Below, piece after piece: positions 18,641 to 27,725 of a stretch of 43,096 nt of DNA (positions are counted from its first letter, which is position 1; every line of letters starts with the position of its first letter). Origin of the DNA: Magnetococcales bacterium (lineage in GTDB: Bacteria; Pseudomonadota; Magnetococcia; Magnetococcales; JADFYX01). A model generated the notes under the pieces. It did not search any database. It was not told where the DNA came from and was given only the letters and a program-made list of their open reading frames with translations. Made by a program: the position numbers and the translations under genes. The stretch lies in NCBI GenBank assembly GCA_015231305.1, contig JADGBW010000015.1:1-43096 (forward strand), given 5' to 3'.

Positions 18641-19807
18641 TTAAACTGCCATAGTAAGTGGTGCGCTCATCTGTTGTAGTTTTTTTACTGTCCTGCTAAA
18701 TACGTTAATAAACTTATCAATATCAGAAGCTTTTGTATCCCACCCCAGGCTTATGCGTACAGCACTGCGCCCTATTGCTCCGTCATAACCCATTGCTGTT
18801 AATACATGTGATGCATTGGTGCGACCAGAACCACAAGCCGACCCAGCACTTATAGCAAAACCAGCCATGTCCATATGCATTACCAAAGTTTCTCCATCTA
18901 ACCCAGCAATTCCAACCGCAGTAGTGTTTACCAACCTTTCTGAACTATTACCAAATATAATTAACTCTGGTACTAATTTAGAGAGCTTCTCCTCTAGTTG
19001 GTTCCGTAAACCAAGCATATATTCGCTATAATCTTTTTGCTCCTGCAAAAGCAAATCAGCAGCGACACCAAAACCGACAATTGAAGGTATATTTTCAGTA
19101 CCAGCTCTGCGACCACGCTCCTGGCTGCCACCAAGTAACAAACCGGGTAGTTTTAGGTGGTTATCTACAATTAAAGCTCCCACCCCTTTAGGTCCACCAA
19201 ATTTGTGAGCTGATAGAGATATCAAATCGGCTCCAGTTTTGGCTAAAGTAACAGGTAATTTTGCTATACTCTGTACGCTATCGCTATGAAACAAAATATC
19301 TTTTTCACTACAAATATTAGCTATTTGCGCTACTGGTTGTACTACTCCAGTTTCGTTGTTGGCATGCATGATTGAAACTAAAAAAGTTTCCGGGGTAATA
19401 GCAACCTTAAAAGACTCTAAATCAACTAATCCTTGATCATTTACACCCAACCTAGTTACTTTAACGCCCCTACTCTCTAGCAACTCACAAACTTGTAATA
19501 CAGAGGGGTGTTCTATGGCACTGGTGATAATGTGACCGTTAAAGTTAAAGCGACTGGCAACCCCCATTAAAGCAAGGTTATTTGCCTCTGTGCCACCACT
19601 GGTAAAAATCACCTGGCTCTCATGAACATCAACAAGCCTAGCAACCTTACGCCTGGCTTCATCTAACCCTTTTTGTGCAGTTCGACCTGGAGTGTGTACT
19701 GAGGATGGATTGCCTGAAAACTCACAAAAATAAGGAATTATCTGTTCAACAACCTCTTTACGAACTGGTGATGTAGCATTGTGATCTAGGTATATCATTT
19801 TTATCAA
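18641..19807 (-). CDS. Second cysteine desulfurase (NifS/IscS-like)
   Basis: A 388-residue PLP-dependent cysteine desulfurase, clearly related to but divergent from the iscS product next to it. The PLP lysine is in SAHKFGGPKGVGAL and the catalytic cysteine in AISAGSACGSGRTNASHVL. It overlaps the iscR stop/start by four bases (ATGA) and precedes iscS by 36 bases. Tandem desulfurases in this position are known from Rickettsiales and Rhodospirillales. A separate role, such as tRNA thiolation, is possible but cannot be inferred from sequence alone. Confidence 0.93.
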   Translation of the reverse strand: MIKMIYLDHNATSPVRKEVVEQIIPYFCEFSGNPSSVHTPGRTAQKGLDEARRKVARLVDVHESQVIFTSGGTEANNLALMGVASRFNFNGHIITSAIEHPSVLQVCELLESRGVKVTRLGVNDQGLVDLESFKVAITPETFLVSIMHANNETGVVQPVAQIANICSEKDILFHSDSVQSIAKLPVTLAKTGADLISLSAHKFGGPKGVGALIVDNHLKLPGLLLGGSQERGRRAGTENIPSIVGFGVAADLLLQEQKDYSEYMLGLRNQLEEKLSKLVPELIIFGNSSERLVNTTAVGIAGLDGETLVMHMDMAGFAISAGSACGSGRTNASHVLTAMGYDGAIGRSAVRISLGWDTKASDIDKFINVFSRTVKKLQQMSAPLTMAV

Positions 19808-20259
19808 GCCAATTCAGGAACCTTCTTCGGGTCCATATTAACTCCATTGGCGATGCTCTCCTCCACCAAACCACCCAAATTTACTGATTCTAAATAATTA
19901 AAAATATGAACTCCCATATCTGCCCAAAGGTTATGGGTAATACAACTGGTTGTCTGTTTGCAGCCGGACTTTTTTTCCTCATCACATGATGATGCCTCAA
20001 CTGGCTCATCAACTGCACGAATAATTGATGCAATGCTTATATCTGTTGGCTGTTCAGTTAAAACATATCCACCACCAGGACCACGGATACTACGCACTAA
20101 ACCATAACGTCTAAGTTTAGCAAATAGTTGCTCTAAGTAAGATAAGGAAATACCCTGGCGTGTTGAAATATCAGCAAGGCTTACTGGTTCACCAGCACTG
20201 TAACATGAAAGGTCCAACATGGCGGTAACAGCATAACGACCACGAGTGGTTAATTTCAT
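19804..20259 (-). CDS. iscR: IscR, Rrf2-family Fe-S sensing repressor
   Basis: A 151-residue Rrf2-family regulator. The N-terminal winged helix ([20 protein letters not shown]) and the wing RGPGGGYVL are canonical. Cluster ligands are C92, C100, C106 and probably H109. The first gap is seven residues rather than the five of E. coli IscR, so there is a two-residue insertion. The gene overlaps cysE by four bases at its start and the nifS-like gene by four at its end. Two IscR-like boxes upstream of cysE suggest autoregulation of the whole operon. Confidence 0.95.
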   Translation of the reverse strand: MKLTTRGRYAVTAMLDLSCYSAGEPVSLADISTRQGISLSYLEQLFAKLRRYGLVRSIRGPGGGYVLTEQPTDISIASIIRAVDEPVEASSCDEEKKSGCKQTTSCITHNLWADMGVHIFNYLESVNLGGLVEESIANGVNMDPKKVPELA

Positions 20260-20999
20260 GACATTTCCTCAATACGTGGCTTGCTTTGAGAATTTGTGTG
20301 GAGGGAGGTTGGTGCTTCTAGATGTTTAACATCGTCTGACTGTTCAAGCTCTTTAATACGGTTGTTCATCTGCCGGACCTGATCTAGTAGGCAACCAACT
20401 GCTTTAGCGACAGGGTCAGGCATACCACTAGTTTCAGCATAGGATGGAAATTTCGCATCTCTATCTTCAACATTTTTAGGTTTGGAATATATAATACGGC
20501 CCGGAATACCAACTACAGTAGAGTTATCAGGGGCATCAGCAACAACAACTGCGTTGGAACCCACAAGCACATTTTTACCGAGCTTTATTGGCCCTAATAT
20601 CTTGGCTCCAGCTCCTATAACTACATTATCAGCCAATGTTGGGTGACGTTTACCTTTGTTCCAAGTTGTTCCACCTAATGTAACACCATGATAAATAGTT
20701 ACATTATCACCAATTTCTGTTGTCTCACCTATGACTACTCCCATACCATGGTCAATAAACAGCCCACGGCCTACTTGTGCACCAGGATGAATTTCTATAC
20801 CAGTTAAAAAGCGAGCTATATGAGAGAATAGCCTAGCGATAACATGAAAATTACATGTCCATAACCAGTGGGAAAAACGATAAGCAATTAAAGCATGCAC
20901 ACCGGGATAACAAAGAAGAACCTCGGTAACGCTCTTAGCAGCAGGATCCCGTTCAAATACCACCTTAATGTCGGCTTTGATGCGGCTAAACATTGGCAC
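20256..20999 (-). CDS. cysE: Serine O-acetyltransferase, first gene of the isc operon
   Basis: A 247-residue serine acetyltransferase that makes O-acetylserine, the precursor of cysteine. The left-handed beta-helix carries hexapeptide repeats and the signatures [19 protein letters not shown] and GVTLGGTTW. The short N-terminal domain resembles the EpsC-type enzymes. The last 60 residues form a predicted coiled coil ([12 protein letters not shown]). It overlaps iscR by four bases, so cysteine supply is tied directly to cluster assembly. Two IscR-like operator boxes lie about 105-155 bases upstream. Confidence 0.95.
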   Translation of the reverse strand: MPMFSRIKADIKVVFERDPAAKSVTEVLLCYPGVHALIAYRFSHWLWTCNFHVIARLFSHIARFLTGIEIHPGAQVGRGLFIDHGMGVVIGETTEIGDNVTIYHGVTLGGTTWNKGKRHPTLADNVVIGAGAKILGPIKLGKNVLVGSNAVVVADAPDNSTVVGIPGRIIYSKPKNVEDRDAKFPSYAETSGMPDPVAKAVGCLLDQVRQMNNRIKELEQSDDVKHLEAPTSLHTNSQSKPRIEEMS

Positions 21000-21102
21000 T
21001 TTCCATTTTAATCAGATCTTAACAATAAATAGCCTTAAATCTATAGGAACAAGTTATGTACAAACCAAGACCCCACAAAGCTATCGACAAACACAATTTC
21101 TA

Positions 21103-21127
21103 ATAATTGATAAAATTTGTCAAGTAT
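21103..21127 (-). promoter_or_regulatory. IscR-type operator box, promoter-proximal copy
   Basis: Read on the minus strand, this 25-base site begins ATACTTGAC and ends TATCAATTAT. By eye it agrees with the E. coli type 1 IscR consensus (ATASYYGACTR-www-YAGTCRRSTAT) at 21 of 25 positions. It embeds TTGACA, a good -35 hexamer. It lies upstream of cysE-iscR, as expected for autoregulation. Binding is inferred. Confidence 0.6.
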
Positions 21128-21129
21128 TA

Positions 21130-21154
21130 ATATCCGATAAATTATGTCAAGTAT
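21130..21154 (-). promoter_or_regulatory. IscR-type operator box, distal copy
   Basis: The second 25-base copy on the minus strand begins ATACTTGACATAA and ends TATCGGATAT. It agrees with the type 1 IscR consensus at about 20 of 25 positions and again contains TTGACA. Its centre is 27 bp from that of the first copy, so two dimers would sit on nearly the same face plus a few bases. Confidence 0.6.
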
Positions 21155-21210
21155 TATTCTTACCAATTATATACATGGCTATACAACTGAAATAGCAACA
21201 CAAATGCAGT

Positions 21211-21720
21211 TTATTTGAATTTTTTCTTTTTCTTTTTTTTCTTGTTTTTTCCAGAGTCTTGCTCCATTGATGCACTGGATTCATCAGGAAAATAGTCAAT
21301 AGGCAATGGAGTGTGTTGGCTGAGCTTGGAGCCAAGAGCATCAGCAAGCTCTTTTTCCCGTTGCAAAGTTGCTGCAAGCTGCAAACGCAACATAACTAGC
21401 TGTGACTCTTTTTGTCCAAGTAAAGTAAAAGCGATACGTAATAGCTCATCTGGTTTAATTGAACGCAGATCATCAACTCCAGCAACCGTCATAAATTTCT
21501 CATAACTCTCCAATGTAACCCCAGCCATCCAAGCGGCCTCAGCAACAGAGAGAGAAGGAAGCCCCTCAAACCGCTTTGCATCCACAGCTTCAAATTCTGT
21601 TTGATTCATAGTTTTTCTCAAATATATAAAAGGGAAATAATTATTTATTAATAACACAAAAAATAAAATAATGACAATCCACTGCGAAACTAAGATAAAA
21701 CCCTTTTTAAGATAATTCAT
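21211..21720 (-). CDS. Small membrane protein with C-terminal lysine tail, unknown function
   Basis: A 169-residue protein not recognised as a known family. It has one N-terminal membrane segment (about 8-32, FILVSQWIVIILFFVLLINNYF), an acidic/helical middle (about 40-130) and a C-terminal tail of eight consecutive lysines followed by Phe-Lys. Neither ATG 21720 nor the internal ATG 21609 (which would remove the membrane segment) has a good ribosome binding site, so the start is uncertain. It lies upstream of the cysE promoter and is divergent from the radical SAM gene. The lysine codons are identical over 24 bases to the tail of the small gene at 40119-40283. Confidence 0.6.
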   Translation of the reverse strand: MNYLKKGFILVSQWIVIILFFVLLINNYFPFIYLRKTMNQTEFEAVDAKRFEGLPSLSVAEAAWMAGVTLESYEKFMTVAGVDDLRSIKPDELLRIAFTLLGQKESQLVMLRLQLAATLQREKELADALGSKLSQHTPLPIDYFPDESSASMEQDSGKNKKKKKKKKFK

Positions 21721-21802
21721 AAAGGCTAAACTGAACTATCTTAAACTATCATAAGCATATATATTTGAGGTTTATAAATGTTACTTCTGGAAATATTTAA
21801 TA

Positions 21803-23086
21803 ATGCAATTTAATACTGTAAAAATTCTGCTGGTTTCATTGCGTGACAACTTTTTAGATTCAGACCGGGTTATGCCTCCAATGGGGGTTATGTCTTTACA
21901 CTCTCTTATGTTAGACCGTGGTATTGAATCAACAATTGAAATAGATTTTGATTTTGACAATATTGAAAAATATATTTCATATAGCCACATTGGTATCTCT
22001 TGCATGACACCTCAGAGGGATCAGGCATATAAAATACTGGATAAAGTTAAAAAAAAGCTGCCTCATATAAAAGTTATTTTGGGCGGTCCCCACGCAAAGT
22101 ATTATCTTACAGATTGTAGCAAACTTCCTTTTGACCATATTGTCATTGGCAATGGAGAACTTGCACTTCTTGAAATATTAAATAATGGTAAAAATATCTC
22201 ACGGATTTTGGAAATACCCATATCTGTAGAAGATATGAATCAGTTCCCTATTCCATACCGCAGTCCTGAGTTTATCCAACAATACTGCTTTGATATCCAA
22301 GGCATACCCTCAACTACAATTTTAACAGCCAAGGGTTGCCCAATGAAGTGTACGTTTTGTGAAGATGCTAAAAGTAAAGTCTTCATGTATAAAGCAAGCA
22401 ATATTGGTCAACAAATTGAGCAGGCTAAAGAAGCAGGGTTTCGCGGAATAATGTTTTTTGATGATATTTTTACACTATCAAAAAACAGAGTAAAAGAGCT
22501 AACCCAAGAAATTGTTAAACACGATATATACTATCGTTGTTTTGGACATGCCCGCTCTATGACACCTGAGATAGCACAAATGTTAGTTGATTCTGGCTGT
22601 ATTGAGACAGGCTTTGGGGCTGAATCTGGTTCACAAAAAATTCTCGATTATGTAGAAAAGCGGGTTAGCCTTAAACAGCAGATGGATTATGTCGAAATTT
22701 GTAATGAAAGAGGAATAAAAGTAAAAGCTTTTTTAATGCTTGGGTTACCTGGAGAAGACAATAATAGTATCCAAGAAACCCGCAAATTTTTACAGTTTCT
22801 TATGAAAAATAGTTTTAAAAATCGTTTTGGCCGTGAAATAACAAACGACTTTGATCTAACGCTTTTCTTCCCTTACAAAGGAACACAAATACGTGACAAA
22901 ATTGATGGTGGTTACGGTGAGATTGATCTATTTTTATCACAAAATACTGACCTATTAAGTGGCTTTTATAAGGGTACAAATGGCTCTTCTGAATCTGCCG
23001 TTATGACCTCATCATTAACAACCCAACAGTTAGAAGAAAGTAGACAAGAGTTGCTAAGTGAATTTAAGCCTATGGTAGTATTATGA
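21803..23086 (+). CDS. Radical SAM enzyme with B12-binding-like N-terminal domain
   Basis: A 427-residue protein. Residues 5-130 form a cobalamin-binding-like Rossmann domain (VILGGPHAKY). The usual DxHxxG base-off histidine motif is not seen, so cobalamin may be bound base-on or not at all. The radical SAM core (about 168-400) has the cluster motif C179-x3-C183-x2-C186 (KGCPMKCTFC), GFRGIMFFDDIF, GAESGS and AFLMLGLPGE. Enzymes of this layout do methylations and rearrangements in secondary and cofactor metabolism; the substrate is unknown. The gene overlaps the stop of the convergent TPR/OGT-like gene by six bases. Confidence 0.85.
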   Translation: MQFNTVKILLVSLRDNFLDSDRVMPPMGVMSLHSLMLDRGIESTIEIDFDFDNIEKYISYSHIGISCMTPQRDQAYKILDKVKKKLPHIKVILGGPHAKYYLTDCSKLPFDHIVIGNGELALLEILNNGKNISRILEIPISVEDMNQFPIPYRSPEFIQQYCFDIQGIPSTTILTAKGCPMKCTFCEDAKSKVFMYKASNIGQQIEQAKEAGFRGIMFFDDIFTLSKNRVKELTQEIVKHDIYYRCFGHARSMTPEIAQMLVDSGCIETGFGAESGSQKILDYVEKRVSLKQQMDYVEICNERGIKVKAFLMLGLPGEDNNSIQETRKFLQFLMKNSFKNRFGREITNDFDLTLFFPYKGTQIRDKIDGGYGEIDLFLSQNTDLLSGFYKGTNGSSESAVMTSSLTTQQLEESRQELLSEFKPMVVL

Positions 23087-25423
23087 ATATTTTCCAGACT
23101 TTTCTATAACTACCTCAATAAAATTCTCAAACTCTTTTACTGACTCCATATCTTCAAAAATACGGTGTGAGTTAGCCTTTATTTTATCTACAATTGCATT
23201 ACGCCATTGCCTATCTGTAGCTAGACGATTTGCAAATGAGACATATTCGGATGAATTTTTAGCAATTAAGTCCAGCATATCCATATGTTGATAACATCCT
23301 GCTGTTACACGAGATCGCATGTATAACCCTGGTAGCGTGACAACTGGTGCAGCTACTGATAATGCCTCTGATGTTGTCTTACCACCAGAAAAATGGAATG
23401 GGTCTAATACAACATCAGCTAGACGAAATAGATCCAAAAATTTATCTTCATCTAACCTTGGTAAAAATAGAATTTGTTCTGATCTATTATTAGCTAAATT
23501 TTCCCAACGTTTAAGCAATAATTGTTTAGAATATTTATTATTTCCACCAATAAAAACAACCCAACCACTGGGGTCTTTTGCAAGAATATCCATGATAGCT
23601 ATATCAAAATCAGGATGAATCTTAAACAAAGATTGGGGGCATAGATAAATATTACCATGTGATGGAAGATTATAATCTTCACGTGTACTACTATTTTCTA
23701 GCAGTTTGGGCCGATAATAATAACAAGGAAGCCCCTTAAATAGATAAAGCTGTTCTGTATAATGCTCCTTAGCATCCGATATTTCTAAAACCTCTGATGA
23801 AATAAAATAGTCAATATTTTTAATGCCAGTTGTTACAGGATGACCCCATGTAACACATTGCACAGTAGCTAACCTAAAAAATGCCATAAAATAAGTGAAA
23901 TTACACATTCCAATATCAGGATAGTAGAGCAAATCTAGCTTCTCTTCAGATATTACATTCCTTGCCATTATTAAATTTTTACTAATTGGAACCACTCTAT
24001 CTGCTAATTTATCAATAGCCCTGGATACATCATCTTGAATATGAGGTGTACGAAAAATTATTAAATTAAACCTATCCCGGTTAAGGTTTTTAAATATTCC
24101 AATATTTAAAGCACCAATAGTATGGTTATATAGGTTGGTAGATAAAACTCCCACATTAAGCTTTTTGCCAGCCTTTCCTTTAATGTTTACATATGGTGAA
24201 GACCAATTTAAAACCGGAAAGCTGTGCAAATATAACTCATAAAGTTGCTTTTGAAGTGAGCAGTCATTTAAGCCATGGTAAGCAGTTAAAAAGTTAGTAA
24301 CACCCATCTTTTCATAAGCCACCTCATCACTAGGGGGAGTGGTTATAAGACTATCCATTCCATTTTTCAAACTCTGCCTAAAATTGTTAATCTCATTTTT
24401 AGACAAATGAACCTGAGGCTGAGTTAATAAAATCATAATTTCAAGCCATGTTGATGGCTTAATTGCTATGGCTTTTTTATAACTACTAATAGCTTGAGCA
24501 AACTTACCTAGCCCTTTTTGGTTATCAGCAAGATTTATATATCCTTCTATATAATCAGGAGAAATAGCTATAGCTTTTTTGAAATAATCAACAGCTTCAT
24601 CTAAATTGTTCTGTTTTTGCAGAGCCATACCAATATTATTATAGGCAGTGGCAAAATTGGGGTTAATTGCTATAGCTTTATTATAACAAGAAATTGCTAC
24701 GTTATACTTACCTTGCTCTTGCAGAGTAATGCCAAGATTGCTGTAAGCATTAAAAAAATCAGGCTTTAGTGAAATAGCTTTTTTGTAATTTTCTTCTGCT
24801 TTATTTAAATCACCTTGTTCTTGCAGAGTGTTAGCTAAATTAAAATAGGCTTGTGACAAATCAGGTTTAAGGATAATTGCCTTCTGGTAACTTTCAACGG
24901 CAGAACCAAGTTTACCCTGCTCTTTTAGGGTATTCCCAAGATTGCTGTAGGCATCAGCATAATCTGGTTTAATCAATATAGCTTTCTGAAAACACAAAAT
25001 TGCATCGTCTAACATGCCTTGCAACTTTAAAAGGTTACCAAAATTATTGTATGCCTCTACATAGTTAGGATTAATTATTATTGCTTTGTTGTAATTATCA
25101 CTAGCCTTTGTAAAATTACCTAGTTGCTGAAGAAGTAAACCAATATTATTGTAAACATTAGCATTATTTGACTGTAATAAAGATACTTTTTCATAAAAAG
25201 AGAGAGCTTCATCCAGTTCACCTAGGGCATGTAATGCTGCTCCCATATTAAAAAGAGCTTCTACATGGTTTGACTGGATAGCAACAACTTTTTTATAACA
25301 CTCAACTGCCTTTTCTAGCTTATTTGCAAGATGAAATGCTATCCCCTCTGCTAAAATCTCTTTGACGATCTTGTTATTATCAATATCAATTTTTATTTGG
25401 GAGTTACTTACGCCATCTGACAT
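23081..25423 (-). CDS. TPR protein with O-GlcNAc-transferase-like (GT41/SPINDLY) domain
   Basis: A 780-residue protein. About nine consecutive 34-residue TPRs fill residues 24-330 (for example VEAYNNFGNLLKLQGMLDDA, SQAYFNLANTLQEQGDLNKA). The C-terminal half (about 420-770) is a GT41-type glycosyltransferase domain with GVLSTNLYNHT, VTWGHPVTTG, FLPRLDEDKFLDLF, LADVVLDPFHFSGGKTTSEAL and APVVTLPGLYMRSRV. It may glycosylate proteins from UDP-GlcNAc or GDP-fucose; donor and target are unknown. It converges with the radical SAM gene by a six-base overlap. Confidence 0.85.
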   Translation of the reverse strand: MSDGVSNSQIKIDIDNNKIVKEILAEGIAFHLANKLEKAVECYKKVVAIQSNHVEALFNMGAALHALGELDEALSFYEKVSLLQSNNANVYNNIGLLLQQLGNFTKASDNYNKAIIINPNYVEAYNNFGNLLKLQGMLDDAILCFQKAILIKPDYADAYSNLGNTLKEQGKLGSAVESYQKAIILKPDLSQAYFNLANTLQEQGDLNKAEENYKKAISLKPDFFNAYSNLGITLQEQGKYNVAISCYNKAIAINPNFATAYNNIGMALQKQNNLDEAVDYFKKAIAISPDYIEGYINLADNQKGLGKFAQAISSYKKAIAIKPSTWLEIMILLTQPQVHLSKNEINNFRQSLKNGMDSLITTPPSDEVAYEKMGVTNFLTAYHGLNDCSLQKQLYELYLHSFPVLNWSSPYVNIKGKAGKKLNVGVLSTNLYNHTIGALNIGIFKNLNRDRFNLIIFRTPHIQDDVSRAIDKLADRVVPISKNLIMARNVISEEKLDLLYYPDIGMCNFTYFMAFFRLATVQCVTWGHPVTTGIKNIDYFISSEVLEISDAKEHYTEQLYLFKGLPCYYYRPKLLENSSTREDYNLPSHGNIYLCPQSLFKIHPDFDIAIMDILAKDPSGWVVFIGGNNKYSKQLLLKRWENLANNRSEQILFLPRLDEDKFLDLFRLADVVLDPFHFSGGKTTSEALSVAAPVVTLPGLYMRSRVTAGCYQHMDMLDLIAKNSSEYVSFANRLATDRQWRNAIVDKIKANSHRIFEDMESVKEFENFIEVVIEKSGKYS

Positions 25424-25494
25424 ATTTTATTATCCATGATTTATACAGCTTTATTATATTTTATATTTAATTCTATATTGTCATTAAAAATATA

Positions 25495-27381
25495 TTAATC
25501 ATTAGAAAATTTAGAAATCACATCTAATAATAATTTCTTTCTTATGGGTTTCTTCAAATGCAAATCACAACCAGACAGCATCATTTTTTTTATCTCTTCT
25601 TCCATTACATATGCGGTTAAAGCAAGAATAGGAGTTCTTTTCCTTTGCATTTCAACTTCCAACTTACGAATGGCCTTAGTTGCAGAATAACCATCCATTA
25701 ATGGCATTTGAATATCCATAAATACTAGGTCATATTGGTTTTCTTTAAATTTTTCAACTGCTTCCAAGCCATTAACTGCTGTATCCAATTTGCAAGAACC
25801 GTTTTTTAAGTATGCTTTAAACAGAAGTATATTATCTTGTGAGTCCTCAACTAGTAGAATTTTTAGTTTTGAGTCACTATTTATCATTCGAGGTTTTTTG
25901 GGTTGTGTATCTTTTATAGGGGCAAACTGGGAGGTTTTGTTTTTATTTTTTAGCTGGGGTAGGTCAACTGTAAATTGAAATTCACTACCTTTTCCCTCCT
26001 TAGAGTTAACCTTAATCTCTCCACCCATTAGTTTAATTAGGCGAGCACAAATTGTAAGCCCCAAACCACTGCCACCATATTTGCGAGTGGTTGTGCTATC
26101 CCCTTGCGTAAAAACATCAAATATAACCGACTGTTTTTCAGCTGGGATACCAATTCCTGTGTCTGATACTGAAAAAGTTAAACTGTCTTGTTTTTTTATA
26201 TTGCTTTGAACATAAATAGAAATAACACCTTCAGGAGTAAACTTTACTGAATTTCCCACTAGGTTCATCAACAGTTGCCTTAGCCGGATAGGGTCGCCAA
26301 TACGTATAGGGTCTACATCTGTGGCAACAATGCCTACTATTTTCAAAAACCTTGATCCGGCTTCTAATTGAAAATTATCAACAACACTTTTTACCATTTC
26401 ATTGAGATCAATACGGGTTGACTCTAAAATAATTTTACCGCTTTCAACACGACTAAAATCAAGAATATCATCAATTAAATATAATAGAGACTCACCATTT
26501 CTCTGTAATACTCCCAAATAATGTTTTTGAGTTTCATCAAGACCACTCTCAGATAACAGCTCTCCCATACCAAGAATTGCATTCATTGGGGTGCGTATTT
26601 CATGACTCATTGTAGATAAAAAAGCACTTTTAGCCTCATTTGCTGCTTCAGATCTATCTTTAGCCTTAAGCAACAAAGCCTCTTTTTCACCTATAGAACG
26701 GGACATTGTTCGAAGAGTTTTAGCTAATTGTCCAATTTCATCACTGGGACCATCTAGAAATTTGTGGTGTGAATTTAGAAAATTTTCAACAATCTCCTTT
26801 TGTTCTTCATCTGTTTTGGTATAACCATGAGCTTTAGCAATAATTTGAGAATATTTGGTTAATATTTCAATTCTACGCAAAACCTTAACCCTAAGCAGAA
26901 AAACCATTGCAACAAATAAAATCACAAGGCTAAGCACACCACTCCATATTTTCTCCCATTTATGACCTTCTAACAACCTATTGAAGGTAGAAGTGGAGAG
27001 TATTAATTGTACCTGCCCAAGTTTTTTGTTTTTTAATTGGTGCGAATCAGTATATATATCTTTTATAAATATATGGCCTGTATCTAAGGTGTCTGCTTGG
27101 TAAGAGGCAACTATTTTTTCGTTGTGAGTAACAGTTATTGATATAATATCTGTAGTTTTCTCTCCTATGTTACTCAGTTCTACCTCCAAAGCTAGGTACT
27201 CTTTTATCAATAATCTCTCAATACTAAACATTGAGATAATGTTTGTTATAGCCTTTGCTCGATCTTCAACTAGCCTTTCAAACATACTCTCTTCTTTAGC
27301 AATGTCCTGCCAAGTTAAAGCAGCCACCAGAACACTCATTAATATCATTATGGAAGAAATTATTTTTGTGGATAGATTCAC
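25495..27381 (-). CDS. Hybrid sensor histidine kinase with receiver domain
   Basis: A 628-residue membrane kinase. It has membrane segments at about 5-22 and 146-164 that enclose a periplasmic sensor region, then a HAMP-like linker. The HisKA domain has the phospho-histidine H260 (FLSTMSHEIRTPMNAIL). The HATPase domain has N377 (NLVGNSVKFTPEG), DTGIGIP and GGSGLGL. A C-terminal receiver carries the phosphoacceptor D556 (FMDIQMPLMDG). The start is GTG at 27381 with AAGGA six bases upstream. No response regulator gene is adjacent, so output is probably via a phosphorelay elsewhere. Confidence 0.93.
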   Translation of the reverse strand: MNLSTKIISSIMILMSVLVAALTWQDIAKEESMFERLVEDRAKAITNIISMFSIERLLIKEYLALEVELSNIGEKTTDIISITVTHNEKIVASYQADTLDTGHIFIKDIYTDSHQLKNKKLGQVQLILSTSTFNRLLEGHKWEKIWSGVLSLVILFVAMVFLLRVKVLRRIEILTKYSQIIAKAHGYTKTDEEQKEIVENFLNSHHKFLDGPSDEIGQLAKTLRTMSRSIGEKEALLLKAKDRSEAANEAKSAFLSTMSHEIRTPMNAILGMGELLSESGLDETQKHYLGVLQRNGESLLYLIDDILDFSRVESGKIILESTRIDLNEMVKSVVDNFQLEAGSRFLKIVGIVATDVDPIRIGDPIRLRQLLMNLVGNSVKFTPEGVISIYVQSNIKKQDSLTFSVSDTGIGIPAEKQSVIFDVFTQGDSTTTRKYGGSGLGLTICARLIKLMGGEIKVNSKEGKGSEFQFTVDLPQLKNKNKTSQFAPIKDTQPKKPRMINSDSKLKILLVEDSQDNILLFKAYLKNGSCKLDTAVNGLEAVEKFKENQYDLVFMDIQMPLMDGYSATKAIRKLEVEMQRKRTPILALTAYVMEEEIKKMMLSGCDLHLKKPIRKKLLLDVISKFSND

Positions 27382-27725
27382 TTTTTATCCTTGAACCTAA
27401 CTTTTTATATAGTGGGTGCAGAATGAATGAAAATCATATCAATTAAAAAGTAACATAAACATATTTTGTTACCAATATATAATTGTATATTCAGACTTAT
27501 GATTTATTTGTATTATTTAGAAAATAAGGCTTAATGGTGGTTTGATGATGCAGTTAGATTGGACAAGTTTTTCCATATTATATCGAAAAAAATATTCTTA
27601 GTGACGGTATTTTTTTGCGTATATACAGCATATAATATTGCTTTTTTTGATTTACCAAATAAATCAAAATTTTATGCCAGTGTATAAAAAATAGCGGCTT
27701 AACCTCGTTAAACAGGATTGTAAAA
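27382..27725. other. Gene-free AT-rich spacer
   Basis: About 344 bases between the histidine kinase and coiled-coil genes. An open frame of 64 codons at 27578-27772 on the minus strand overlaps the end of the coiled-coil gene and looks like chance. No hairpin with a T-run and no clear promoter or repeat was found. Confidence 0.4.

Noticed and set aside
21211-21720. Leader or structural RNA upstream of cysE
   Set aside because: The stretch encodes a well-composed membrane protein frame, and no conserved riboswitch structure could be identified by eye.
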